Shown here in pieces: positions 45,401-52,775 of a stretch of DNA of 52,775 nt (position 1 is its first letter; every line of letters starts with the position of its first letter). This stretch comes from Luteimicrobium subarcticum. Lineage in GTDB: Bacteria > Actinomycetota > Actinomycetes > Actinomycetales > Cellulomonadaceae. The notes under the pieces were generated by a model. That model was given only the letters and a program-made list of their open reading frames with translations. It searched no databases and was not told where the DNA came from. The stretch is taken from contig NZ_PGTZ01000002.1 in the NCBI RefSeq assembly GCF_002798015.1, positions 1 through 52,775 on the forward strand. The letters are read 5' to 3'. Made by a program: the position numbers and the translations under genes.

Positions 45401-45422
45401 CACGATCTGACACAAGATCGTG
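45401..45422. promoter_or_regulatory. Perfect 8-8 inverted repeat between kgd and the kinase gene
   Basis: CACGATCT-gacaca-AGATCGTG lies in the 266-base gap between kgd (start 45219) and the end of the sensor-kinase gene (45486). The 150 bases between it and the kgd start also hold a second dyad, CGCTGGT-GCTAT-ACCAGCG (about 45252-45270). On the kgd strand this second dyad contains TATAGC, a possible -10. The first repeat could be an operator for kgd or a terminator for the kinase operon. Confidence 0.5.
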
Positions 45423-45485
45423 TCCGGAAAAGCCCATCGGGGCGTATCGGTGCCGCACCCCCGGGGCGCCCGCGTGTGGGGTGCG

Positions 45486-46601
45486 TCACACCGCGCGGTG
45501 CCCCGACGCGGCGTGGGCGCGGGGGAGCGCCAGCCGCATGCGGGCACCCCCCGGGTCGTCCACGACCTCCACCGTCCCGCCGTGCAGCTCGACCGCCCAC
45601 CGGACGATCGCCAGCCCGATGCCCGTGCCGCCCGTCGACGGCGCCGCGCCCGACGGGGCGCTGCCCCGCTGGAAGCGGTTGAAGATGCGCTCGCGGTCCT
45701 CCGGGGCGATGCCCGGCCCCTCGTCGGCCACGTCGATCAGCACGTGGTCGCCCGACGGCGGTCCGTAGGCCTCGATGCGGACCGTGCCACCGGGTGGCGA
45801 GTAGCGGATCGCGTTGTGCAGGAGGTTCGTGACGACCTGGTGGAGGCGTGCCGGGTCGGCCTCGAGCGCGAGGTCCGGCGGCGACACGTCGACCACGTAG
45901 TGCAGCTGCTTCGACGCCTCGAGCAGCGAGACCGACTCCGCGGCCTCCTCCAGGAAGTCGCCCACCGGGACGGTCTCGAGGTTGAGCTCCGCCGCCCCCG
46001 CCTCGAGCCGGGACAGGTCCAGCAGGTACGTCACGAGCCGGGACAGCCGCTCCGTCTGCGCCAACGACGTCTGGAGCACCGCGGGCGACGGCGCCGTCAC
46101 GCCGTCCACCATGTTCTCCAGCTGGGCGTGCAGGCCGGCGATCGGCGTGCGCAGCTCGTGCGAGACGTTCGCGACCAGCTCACGGCGCACGCGGTCCGAC
46201 GCCTCGAGGTCGGCCGACATCTGGTTGAACGCCCCCGCGAGCTGCCCGACCTCGTCCCGGCTCGTCGCCCGCACCCGACGCGAGTAGTCCCCGTCGGCCA
46301 TCGCCCGGGCCGCGCGCGTCATCTCGCGCAGCGGTGACGTCATGCCACGCGCCAGGACCTGCGTCAGCAGGAGCGACAGCACGATCGCGAGCGGCAGGGT
46401 GCGCGTCGGCCCCAGCTCGTTGCGCAGCCCCACCCACGTCACGAACGACGCGAAGGTCACGGTGAGCGCGACGAGCACGCCCAGCTTGGTGCGGATCGAC
46501 GTCACCCGGTCCAGCGGGCGCACGTCCGGGACCCGCGACACGGCCTTGGCGACCACCTCGGGGGCGCGTCGCGGTGGTCGCTCGGCTCCCGACGGGCTCA
46601 C
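45486..46601 (-). CDS. Sensor histidine kinase
   Basis: The 371-residue protein starts at the GTG overlapping the regulator stop (GTGA). Two membrane segments (about 40-58 and 68-84) enclose only about ten residues, so it has almost no extracellular sensor domain and probably senses within the membrane. A HAMP domain follows at 85-137. The dimerisation domain has H148 in VANVSHELRTPIAGLHAQLE. The ATPase domain has NLLHNAIRYSPPGGTV, VADEGPGIAPEDRERIFNRF and TGGTGIGLAIVRWAVELHGG. It partners with the response regulator encoded immediately upstream; the signal is unknown. Confidence 0.94.
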   Translation of the reverse strand: MSPSGAERPPRRAPEVVAKAVSRVPDVRPLDRVTSIRTKLGVLVALTVTFASFVTWVGLRNELGPTRTLPLAIVLSLLLTQVLARGMTSPLREMTRAARAMADGDYSRRVRATSRDEVGQLAGAFNQMSADLEASDRVRRELVANVSHELRTPIAGLHAQLENMVDGVTAPSPAVLQTSLAQTERLSRLVTYLLDLSRLEAGAAELNLETVPVGDFLEEAAESVSLLEASKQLHYVVDVSPPDLALEADPARLHQVVTNLLHNAIRYSPPGGTVRIEAYGPPSGDHVLIDVADEGPGIAPEDRERIFNRFQRGSAPSGAAPSTGGTGIGLAIVRWAVELHGGTVEVVDDPGGARMRLALPRAHAASGHRAV

Positions 46602-47377
46602 GACACCGGCTCGAAGGCGTACCCCACGCCGTGCACCGTGCGGATGAGGTCGGCGCCCAGCTTGCGGCGCAACGCCTTGATGTGGGAGTCCACCGTGCGG
46701 GTGCCGCTCGCGTCCGCCCAGTCCCAGACCTCCGCGAGGAGCTTCTCGCGCGTCAGCACGGTCCGCGGCGAGCTCGCGAGCATCACGAGCAGCTCGAACT
46801 CGGTGGGCGTCAGGTGGATCTCCTCGCCGCCGCGGTACACGCGCCGCTGCGCGACGTCGATCGTGACGTCACCGATCTCGAGCGGCGGCTGGGCGACCGG
46901 CGTCGTCGCCGCCTGCGCCGCGCGGTCCACGCGCCGCATGAGCGCCTTGAGCCGGGCGACGAGCTCCCGCATCGAGAACGGCTTCGTCATGTAGTCGTCC
47001 GCGCCCACGCCCAGCCCGATGATCATGTCGGTCTCGTCGTCCCGGGCCGTGAGCATGAGGATCGGCGTGGGGTGCTCCGCCTGGATGCGCCGCGTCACCT
47101 CGAGCCCGTCGATGCCGGGGAGCATGACGTCCAGGACGATCGCGTCGGGGCGGAGGCGCAGCGCCGCGTCGACCCCGGTCAGCCCGTCGCGTGCCACCTC
47201 GACGCGCCACCCCTCCGCGACGAGCCGCTGCGCGATCGCGGTGGCGATCGTCGGCTCGTCCTCCACCACGAGGACGGTCGCGCTGGGCTCGGCCGACGGT
47301 CGCGCGACGCGACCGACAGGGGTCGCGCCGGGCTGGCCCGCGGCGCCTGGACCGGACGGCACTGTGCTCGGTGACAT
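46598..47377 (-). CDS. OmpR-family response regulator
   Basis: About 259 residues from the ATG at 47375-47377; the frame continues upstream only as antisense of the next gene. After a 33-residue disordered start the receiver domain has VLVVEDEPTIATAIAQRLVA, phospho-acceptor D83 in IVLDVMLPGIDGLEVTRR, T110 and K132 (TKPFSMREL). The winged helix reads LEIGDVTIDVAQRRVYRGGE, LTPTEFELLVMLASSPRTVL and IRTVHGVGYAFEPVS. Its stop overlaps the kinase start. No target genes can be named from the sequence. Confidence 0.94.
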   Translation of the reverse strand: MSPSTVPSGPGAAGQPGATPVGRVARPSAEPSATVLVVEDEPTIATAIAQRLVAEGWRVEVARDGLTGVDAALRLRPDAIVLDVMLPGIDGLEVTRRIQAEHPTPILMLTARDDETDMIIGLGVGADDYMTKPFSMRELVARLKALMRRVDRAAQAATTPVAQPPLEIGDVTIDVAQRRVYRGGEEIHLTPTEFELLVMLASSPRTVLTREKLLAEVWDWADASGTRTVDSHIKALRRKLGADLIRTVHGVGYAFEPVS

Positions 47378-47506
47378 AGGGACAGCGTGGCACAACCGTG
47401 CCCGCGTCGCGGGGACGCGCGACCGGACGACCGGCCGAACTACGCTGTGCCGAGCGACGCGGGGACAGCCCTGTCCGCACCGACCGTCGGAGCACTGGAG
47501 GACGAG

Positions 47507-47902
47507 ATGCCGCGCACCGCGGGCACCCGCACGATGATCGACGCCCTGCTCGGCAGGTTCGGGCGCACCCGGACGCCCGAGGACGACCTCGCCGACCTCG
47601 AGAGCGGTGAGTCCCTGCGCGTGGTCGTCTACGTCCCCCGGGGCAAGCGCTCCGCCTGGCACGGCGGGATGGCGACGTTGCACCGCGACCACCTCAAGGG
47701 CCCCATCCTGCGTGCCGTCGGGCCGGCGCCGCGCCGCGTGACCGCCGTGACCGAGGTCGAGGGCAAGTTCCCCGACTCGGCCCAGTTCCGCGAGCTCCGC
47801 GGCACCGGGCCGGACGGGGAGTGGCGGGTCGCCGTACCCGAGGTGGACGTCCCCGTGGTGCGCCGCGCGATCGACAGCACGGCGGGCGCCGACGCCGGCT
47901 GA
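47507..47902 (+). CDS. Hypothetical protein
   Basis: The 131-residue protein starts at ATG 47507 behind CTGGAGGA (the frame opens earlier, but the ribosome site supports this start). It reads MIDALLGRFGRTRTPEDDLA, DLESGESLRVVVYVPRGKRS, AWHGGMATLHRDHLKGPILR, and ends WRVAVPEVDVPVVRRAIDST. It looks like one small alpha/beta domain without membrane segments. I do not recognise a family. It is divergent from the response-regulator gene and 209 bases before the DUF21-CBS pair. Confidence 0.7.
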   Translation: MPRTAGTRTMIDALLGRFGRTRTPEDDLADLESGESLRVVVYVPRGKRSAWHGGMATLHRDHLKGPILRAVGPAPRRVTAVTEVEGKFPDSAQFRELRGTGPDGEWRVAVPEVDVPVVRRAIDSTAGADAG

Positions 47903-47945
47903 CGGGGTGCGTCCGGGCGCGCCGGACACCCGGCCCGCTCGTTAG

Positions 47946-47961
47946 CATGGTGCGCACCATG
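47946..47961. promoter_or_regulatory. Perfect 16-bp palindrome upstream of the DUF21-CBS genes
   Basis: CATGGTGCGCACCATG is a perfect 16-bp palindrome about 150 bases before the GTG at 48111. It begins inside TTAGCAT, which could be a -10 box (TAGCAT at 47943-47948). A dimeric repressor could bind here; no -35 box is clear. Confidence 0.5.
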
Positions 47962-48110
47962 AACGGCGACAGACCTCGACATAGCGACCGCCCCGCACCC
48001 CCTGCGGCGCGGGCCGGTACCACCGGCGACCTCCGGGTCGCCCTCGCACCCCGGGCCGACGTCCCGGCCGACCCCACGACCGCGTCCTCGCGCGGGGAGG
48101 TGCACGCCGG

Positions 48111-49451
48111 GTGCTGACCGACTGGCTCCTGCTGGCCTTCGGCGTCCTGCTCACCGCGGGCACCGCCGTCTTCGTGGCGAGCGAGTTCGCGCTCGTCACC
48201 CTCGACCCCGCCGTCCTGCGCTCCGGCGGGGACGGGACCGCGGACCGGCGCGACCGCAGCGTCCGCGGGGCGCTCGCCAGCCTGTCCACCGAGCTGTCCT
48301 CCGCGCAGGTCGGCATCACCGTCACCACCATCCTGCTGGGTTACACGGCGCAGCCGGCGCTGTACGACCTCGTCGTGGGCGTCCTCGGCGACACGGGCCT
48401 CGCCCGGGGTGTCGCGGTGGCGCTCGCGGGCGTCGTCGCGCTGGTCGTCGTGAACGTGTTCTCGATGCTGTTCGGGGAGCTCATCCCCAAGAACTTCGCC
48501 CTGAGCGTGCCGTACCCGACCGCGCGGCTCGTGGTGCCCGTGCAGCGCGCCTTCACCCGCCTCGCGCGGCCCGTGATCCGGGTGCTCAACGGGTCCGCCA
48601 ACGCGCTGCTGCGCCGCGTCGGGGTCGAGCCCGTCGAAGAGATCTCGGGTGCCCGTTCGACGACCGAGCTGGCCGCGCTCGTGCGGCGGTCGGCCGCCGA
48701 GGGGACGCTCGAGGAGTCGGTCGCGACCCTGCTGACCAACTCGCTCGACCTGGAGGAGCTCACCGCCGTCGACGTCATGACGGACCGGCAGCGTCTCGAC
48801 GTGCTCCACAAGGAGGCGTCGGCCGCCGACCTGCTCGAGCTGGTCCGCGCGACCGGCCACTCCCGCTTCCCGGTGATCGACCGGGACCGGGACGACGTGG
48901 TCGGGCTCGTGCACCTTCGCCGGGCCGTCTCCGTGCCCGCGGATCGGCGCAGCGAGGTCCCGGTCGCGGCCCTGATGGTCGAGGCACCCCAGGTGCCCGA
49001 GACGGTCCGCCTCGGCCCGCTGCTCGTCGAGCTGCGCGGGTTCGGTCTGCAGATGGCGGTCGTCGTCGACGAGTACGGCGGCACGTCCGGGGTCGTGACG
49101 CTCGAGGACGTCGTCGAGGAGCTCGTGGGCGAGGTGTCCGACGAGCACGACCCGCGCGCCGCCGTCGTGCGACGCGCCGCGGACGGCTCCTGGGGCGTCC
49201 CGGGCGAGACGCGGCCCGACGAGCTGGTCGAGCAGACGGGCGTCGTGCTGCCCGAGTCGGGCGCGTACGAGACCCTCGGCGGGCTGCTCATGGAACGGCT
49301 CGGCCGGATCCCGGTGCCCGGCGACGAGGTCGAGGTCGACGGTGCGCGCCTGCGGGTCGAGTCGATGGACGGACGACGGGTCGAGAGGTTGCGGGTGGTC
49401 GGACCGCCCGCGCCCGACGACGTGGACGTGCGCGGGGGTGGTGGCCGGTGA
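48111..49451 (+). CDS. DUF21-CBS membrane protein (CorC/HlyC family), first of pair
   Basis: The 446-residue protein starts at GTG 48111 behind GGGGAGG. The DUF21 membrane domain (1-190) has LLLAFGVLLTAGTAVFVASE, SAQVGITVTTILLGYTAQPA and VVNVFSMLFGELIPKNFALS. Two CBS modules follow (about 215-335: VDVMTDRQRLDVLHKEASAA, TGHSRFPVIDRDRDDVVGLV, VVVDEYGGTSGVVTLEDVVE). The C-terminal CorC_HlyC domain has WGVPGETRPDELVEQTGVVL and RIPVPGDEVEVDGARLRVES. Such proteins are implicated in magnesium or other ion efflux. The stop overlaps the start of its paralogue (GTGA). Confidence 0.93.
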   Translation: MLTDWLLLAFGVLLTAGTAVFVASEFALVTLDPAVLRSGGDGTADRRDRSVRGALASLSTELSSAQVGITVTTILLGYTAQPALYDLVVGVLGDTGLARGVAVALAGVVALVVVNVFSMLFGELIPKNFALSVPYPTARLVVPVQRAFTRLARPVIRVLNGSANALLRRVGVEPVEEISGARSTTELAALVRRSAAEGTLEESVATLLTNSLDLEELTAVDVMTDRQRLDVLHKEASAADLLELVRATGHSRFPVIDRDRDDVVGLVHLRRAVSVPADRRSEVPVAALMVEAPQVPETVRLGPLLVELRGFGLQMAVVVDEYGGTSGVVTLEDVVEELVGEVSDEHDPRAAVVRRAADGSWGVPGETRPDELVEQTGVVLPESGAYETLGGLLMERLGRIPVPGDEVEVDGARLRVESMDGRRVERLRVVGPPAPDDVDVRGGGGR

Positions 49452-50530
49452 GCCCCGGGGTCGGGATCCTCTTCGGGCTCGTGCTGCTGCTCGGCAACGC
49501 GTTCTTCGTGGGTGCGGAGTTCTCCGTCCTGTCGGCGCGCCGCAGCGCCATCGAGCCGCTCGCGGACGCCGGCAACGCGCGCGCCCGCACGGTCATCTAC
49601 GCCATGGAGCACGTGTCGTTGATGCTGGCGTGCGCGCAGCTCGGCGTGACGGTCTGCTCGACCGGCCTCGGCGTGGTGGCGGAGCCCGCCCTGGCGCACC
49701 TCATCGAGGTGCCCGTGCACGCGCTCGGCGCGAGCGAGGCCCTCGTCCACCCGATCGCGCTGGTGATCGCGCTCGCGATCGTCGTCTACCTGCACGTCGT
49801 GCTCGGCGAGATGGTCCCGAAGAACCTGGCCGTGTCCGGGCCGGACCGTGCGGTGATGCTCTTCGGCCCGCCGCTCGTGTGGATGGCGCGTGCCGTGCGC
49901 CCGGTCATCCACGCGCTGAACTGGCTCGCCAACCACGCCGTGCGGCTCGGCGGCGTGGAGCCCCGCGACGAGGTGGCGTCGACCTTCACGGTCGAGGAGG
50001 TCCAGTCGATCGTCGAGCACTCGGCCGCCGAGGGGGCGTTGAGCGACGAGCAGGGCCTGCTCGCGGGCGCCCTGGAGTTCTCCGAGAAGTCGGCGCGCGA
50101 CGTCATGGTGCCGCTCGGCGACCTCGTGACCGTCGACGCGGGCTGCACGCCGCACGACGTCGAGCAGCTCGTGACCCGCACCGGGTTCAGCCGGTTCCCG
50201 GTCGTGCGGGGGGCCGACGTCGTCGGCTACCTGCACCTCAAGGACGTCCTGTACGCGTCGGACGACGACCGCGACCAGCCCGTCCCCGACCTCTCGGTGC
50301 GCCCGCTCGCGCCGGCCGCGCCGGACGACGAGGTCGAGGACGTGCTCCGTGCGATGCAGCTCTCCGGGGCACACCTCGCGATCGTGGACGGCGGCCCGGG
50401 GGAGCCGGCGCTCGGCGTCGTGTTCCTCGAGGACATCCTCGAGGAGCTCGTGGGCGAGGTCCGGGACGCCATGCAGCGGGGGACCGGCGTGCGGGTCGCG
50501 CGGCGTGCCGCACGTCCGGCACGTCCGTGA
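49448..50530 (+). CDS. DUF21-CBS membrane protein, second of pair
   Basis: The 360-residue protein is translationally coupled to the first by GTGA. The DUF21 domain has VGILFGLVLLLGNAFFVGAE, FSVLSARRSAIEPLADAGNA, ACAQLGVTVCSTGLGVVAEP and VYLHVVLGEMVPKNLAVSGP. The CBS pair reads RDVMVPLGDLVTVDAGCTPH, TRTGFSRFPVVRGADVVGYL and VVFLEDILEELVGEVRD. Unlike its neighbour it ends after the CBS modules, without a CorC_HlyC domain. The tandem pair probably works as a hetero-oligomer in ion transport, as inferred from the conserved coupling in actinobacteria. Confidence 0.92.
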   Translation: MSPGVGILFGLVLLLGNAFFVGAEFSVLSARRSAIEPLADAGNARARTVIYAMEHVSLMLACAQLGVTVCSTGLGVVAEPALAHLIEVPVHALGASEALVHPIALVIALAIVVYLHVVLGEMVPKNLAVSGPDRAVMLFGPPLVWMARAVRPVIHALNWLANHAVRLGGVEPRDEVASTFTVEEVQSIVEHSAAEGALSDEQGLLAGALEFSEKSARDVMVPLGDLVTVDAGCTPHDVEQLVTRTGFSRFPVVRGADVVGYLHLKDVLYASDDDRDQPVPDLSVRPLAPAAPDDEVEDVLRAMQLSGAHLAIVDGGPGEPALGVVFLEDILEELVGEVRDAMQRGTGVRVARRAARPARP

Positions 50531-50572
50531 CCGGCCCGTCGACCAGCGGGTTTGGAAGGGAGACGTCTCTTC

Positions 50573-50605
50573 GTTATTGTTCCGTGACCGCGCGGCGCGT
50601 AGTGT
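50573..50605 (+). promoter_or_regulatory. Promoter of the VanY-type gene with a possible MtrA site
   Basis: TTGTTC (50577-50582) and TAGTGT (50600-50605) with 17 bases between them form a plausible vegetative promoter about 55 bases before the ATG at 50661. GTTAT-TGTTCC-GTGAC (50573-50588), overlapping the -35, fits the direct-repeat pattern GTnAY-N6-GTnAY reported for MtrA. MtrA regulates cell-wall hydrolases in related bacteria, and the downstream gene is one. This is by-eye evidence only. Confidence 0.5.
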
Positions 50606-50660
50606 GGCAGCGCCCAGGCCGCGAAGCACAGCATCCCGAGCAGACCCCCCAGGAGGTGTC

Positions 50661-51950
50661 ATGGAGCCGACGTCCACGTCGACGACGCTCCTGAGCCGAC
50701 GGGAACGGCGCGAGGCGGCCCTGCTGGCGGTCCAGACGGGTGAGCAGCCCGTCGCCACGCCCGCCTACCGGGACCTCCCGAACGCCGCGGCGCGGACCGA
50801 GGGGCGCACCGCACCGCACACGGACGCGGCCCCGACGCAGGTGCCGGCCGAGAGGCTCGGGGCGGGCCACGGGCTCGGCCCGGCGGCCCCCGTGATCGCG
50901 ACCACCAGCACCCAGTTCGTCTCCCGGCGCGAGCGTCGCGAGGCCGCGGGCCTGTCGGGGTCGAACCCGGTGGCGCCGGCCGACCGTGTCGCCGAGCACC
51001 TGCCGGTCTTCGGTGCGCCGCCCGTGAACGCCGGGCCGTCCCGCACCCGGAACGACGCCCCGCGCGAGCGCGTCGTGGTGCGCGCGGCGTCCGTGGCCGT
51101 CCCGGCGGCGGCGGCGCCGTCCGTCCCCGGACCGCTGTGCCCGACCCATGACGACGTCGAGGAGCTCATCGCGGAGCTCGAGCCCGAGATCGCGGCTCAC
51201 GCGCTCCTCGTGGCGGCGCAGGATCTCGAGCCGCGCCCCGCGCCTGCCCCGCGCGAGCTGGTCCGGCACGGCTGGATCCCGCGCGTCGCCGTGCTGACGT
51301 CGCTGGCGGCCGCGACGATCGCCGTCCCGCTCACCGGGGCCGCCCGCGGCTCCGAGGTGCCGACGGGGTCCGGCGGCGGTCCGTCCTTCCTCGACGCGAT
51401 GTCCGCGACCGACAGCGGGATCGACGCGCCGAGCGGCGTGCGAGCGATGGAGCGCACGTCGACCCGCGAGACGGCCGCGAGCCGCAGCGTCGAGCGGTCC
51501 GGCCTGACGAGCTGCGACCCCGACATCGTGCCGAAGGGCGGCAACGGGCAGATCCCGACGAGCCAGCTCTGCGAGCTGTGGCAGCACGGGTACTACCTCG
51601 CGCCGGACGCCGCCGTCGCGCTGTCCGCGTTCAACGACACCTACCGCGCCCGGTACGGCAAGGACCTCTGCCTCGTGGCGGCCTACCGCCCGCTCGCCGA
51701 GCAATACACGCTGGCCGTCACGCGCGCCGGGTTCGCCGCCGTCCCCGGCACGTCGAACCACGGCCTGGGCCTCGCGATCGACATGTGCTCGAGCGTCACC
51801 GGCGACCCCGGTGTGTACCAGTGGGTGCGGGCCAACGCTCCGACGTTCGGGTGGGACAACCCGGCGTGGGCCCGGCCGGGCGGCAGCGGCTCGTACGAGC
51901 CGTGGCACTTCGAGTTCACGCAGGACGTCGAGGCGCGCGGCGTCTCCTGA
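50661..51950 (+). CDS. VanY-type D-alanyl-D-alanine carboxypeptidase (M15B)
   Basis: The 429-residue protein starts at ATG 50661 behind AGGAGG. A long disordered cytoplasmic N-terminal region contains the motif SRRERREAA twice (about 14 and 86), followed by an internal membrane segment at about 212-230 (VAVLTSLAAATIAVPLTGAA). The extracellular peptidase domain follows (310-425) with FNDTYRARYGKDLCLVAAYR, SNHGLGLAIDMCSSVTGD (zinc His and Asp) and YEPWHFEFTQD (zinc His). It would trim peptidoglycan stem peptides. The repeated basic SRRERR motif before the membrane helix is common in Micrococcales wall proteins. Confidence 0.92.
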   Translation: MEPTSTSTTLLSRRERREAALLAVQTGEQPVATPAYRDLPNAAARTEGRTAPHTDAAPTQVPAERLGAGHGLGPAAPVIATTSTQFVSRRERREAAGLSGSNPVAPADRVAEHLPVFGAPPVNAGPSRTRNDAPRERVVVRAASVAVPAAAAPSVPGPLCPTHDDVEELIAELEPEIAAHALLVAAQDLEPRPAPAPRELVRHGWIPRVAVLTSLAAATIAVPLTGAARGSEVPTGSGGGPSFLDAMSATDSGIDAPSGVRAMERTSTRETAASRSVERSGLTSCDPDIVPKGGNGQIPTSQLCELWQHGYYLAPDAAVALSAFNDTYRARYGKDLCLVAAYRPLAEQYTLAVTRAGFAAVPGTSNHGLGLAIDMCSSVTGDPGVYQWVRANAPTFGWDNPAWARPGGSGSYEPWHFEFTQDVEARGVS

Positions 51951-51977
51951 CCCTGACGGGTCGTGCCACCGGGCCGG

Positions 51978-52619
51978 TCAGAGCTCTTCGTGCAGGACCT
52001 CGTTGTGCCCGAAGGTCTGCGCGAACCGCGGCCCGCGGACGGCCAGCTCGTGCTCCCACTCGCTCGCCCAGGTCCCGAACGGCCGGTGCACGAGCCCGTC
52101 GTTCGAGAAGCGGGTGTCGTCCGTGACCTCGGTGACGCAGAAGTCGGGGATCTGCAGGTCGACCACCGGGCCGGAGCGTTCGCACTCCGCGACGACGAGC
52201 GGGTGGTTCTCGCCGCCGAACACGTCGACCACCCAGCCGTCCTCACCCAGCCACATCGAGTGGCGGTTCTTCACGATGCGCAGGCCGCCGCGCCGCAGCA
52301 TCTGGACGCCGACGGACACGTCGAGCTCACGCTCCGCCTCGTAACGGGTCCCGCCGGCCGCCGGCCCCTTCGCGGTGAGGGCGCAGAAGTCGAACGCGGC
52401 GGCGTGCTCCTCGAGGACGGCGACCGGGTCGGTGGCGGGGCCGAGCGCGGCGCGCGCAGTGTCGGACTGGACCCGCAAACGGAGCGCGTACCCGTCCGCG
52501 GCGAGGAAGTAGGCCTGCACGACCAGCGTGGGCGGGCTCTGGGCGAGCAGCTCCGCCGGCACGTCGCGCGCGACGAAGCGGCGCTCGAACTCGAAGTCCC
52601 CGTACCCGCCGTCGCTCAC
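51978..52619 (-). CDS. CYTH-like domain protein
   Basis: The 213-residue protein starts at GTG 52617-52619. It reads GDFEFERRFVARDVPAELLA, TLVVQAYFLAADGYALRLRV, CALTAKGPAAGGTRYEAERE, GLRIVKNRHSMWLGEDGWVV, DVFGGENHPLVVAECERSGP and IPDFCVTEVTDDTRFSNDGL. The FERRF start, R.R.Q, K.P, RYE.E and AE.E charged motifs are those of CYTH (triphosphate tunnel) proteins, which bind triphosphates with divalent metal. The exact substrate is unknown. It converges on the VanY-type gene with 27 bases between stops. Confidence 0.82.
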   Translation of the reverse strand: MSDGGYGDFEFERRFVARDVPAELLAQSPPTLVVQAYFLAADGYALRLRVQSDTARAALGPATDPVAVLEEHAAAFDFCALTAKGPAAGGTRYEAERELDVSVGVQMLRRGGLRIVKNRHSMWLGEDGWVVDVFGGENHPLVVAECERSGPVVDLQIPDFCVTEVTDDTRFSNDGLVHRPFGTWASEWEHELAVRGPRFAQTFGHNEVLHEEL

Positions 52620-52675
52620 GTCCGCCTCCTCGCGGCCTGGTCGGGCGCTCGTCGTCGCCCGGTCCTGCCCCGACC

Positions 52676-52775
52676 CTAGCTGTTCTGGCTCATGACGTTG
52701 GTGACGTGGCGGCGTAGTCGTGAGGCTGGGGGTCTGTCACTGGCGGCGGTATGGGCTCGATGGTAGTTGTAGTGG
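52676..52775 (-). mobile_element. IS481-type transposase, C-terminal end (partial at window edge)
   Basis: The minus strand from the window edge reads HYNYHRAHTAASDRPPASRL and RRHVTNVMSQNS, then a TAG at 52676-52678. YNYHR.HTA...RPPasR..VTNVM is the C-terminal signature of IS481-family (rve core) transposases. The frame is clean in the 33 codons seen, so the element may be intact beyond the window. It enters from the right and points inward, mirroring the tail remnant at the left edge. Confidence 0.85.

Overview
The window is high-GC DNA (core genes use almost only G/C in third positions). Gene order and content point to an actinobacterium, most likely a Cellulomonas-like member of the Micrococcales. 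Supporting evidence is the block mtrA-mtrB-lpqB-comF-hpf-secA, a 24-residue bL37 ribosomal protein beside a sigR/rsrA redox pair, a fused actinobacterial Kgd, and DUF6459 and DUF6912 family proteins. The family-level assignment is inference.

Region 1 (1-14.9 kb) is an accessory island. It holds decayed and intact insertion sequences (IS481-type tail, IS3, IS5-like, ISL3, second ISL3-like remnant) and a mosaic of Rhs/polymorphic-toxin 3' cassettes in both orientations. I count six toxin cassettes with different C-terminal domains plus the scrap of a seventh: an HAxxRM (DUF4258-like) domain, a nucleotidyltransferase-fold domain, a DNRR (ParB-like) domain, a WRDFY domain, a Hint-linked RGKH domain and a YwqJ-like deaminase. 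Each of the six is followed by a small, intact, closely spaced or overlapping immunity gene. At least four of the toxin or Rhs parts carry frameshifts, and none has a full-length Rhs N terminus. The locus therefore looks like a silent cassette store or immunity bank.

Region 2 (15.2-25.7 kb) is a conserved plus-strand core: MtrA/MtrB two-component system with lipoprotein LpqB, a ComF-type phosphoribosyltransferase, ribosome hibernation factor HPF, a YcaQ-type winged-helix protein and the SecA motor. It ends in a 23-bp perfect hairpin terminator.

Region 3 (25.8-31.2 kb) has DUF6459 and LysM proteins on the minus strand, a conserved unknown protein, a small excisionase-like HTH protein, an SAF-domain/CpaE-like ATPase pair without other Tad genes, and a DUF6912 protein.

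Region 4 (31.2-41.3 kb) has the minus-strand run aroA-rsgA-hisN and a DoxX-like membrane protein. It continues with sigR-rsrA behind a sequence matching the SigR promoter consensus, bL37, a DUF4097-padR operon behind an inverted repeat, a GDSL-like protein lacking the usual catalytic residues, an aldose 1-epimerase and an aldo/keto reductase.

Region 5 (41.4-52.8 kb) has kgd, a second OmpR-type two-component pair, a small unknown gene, two overlapping DUF21-CBS membrane proteins, and a VanY-type carboxypeptidase whose promoter carries a possible MtrA site. It closes with a CYTH-like protein and, at the right edge, the inward-pointing 3' end of an IS481-type transposase. No tRNA, rRNA or CRISPR array was seen.
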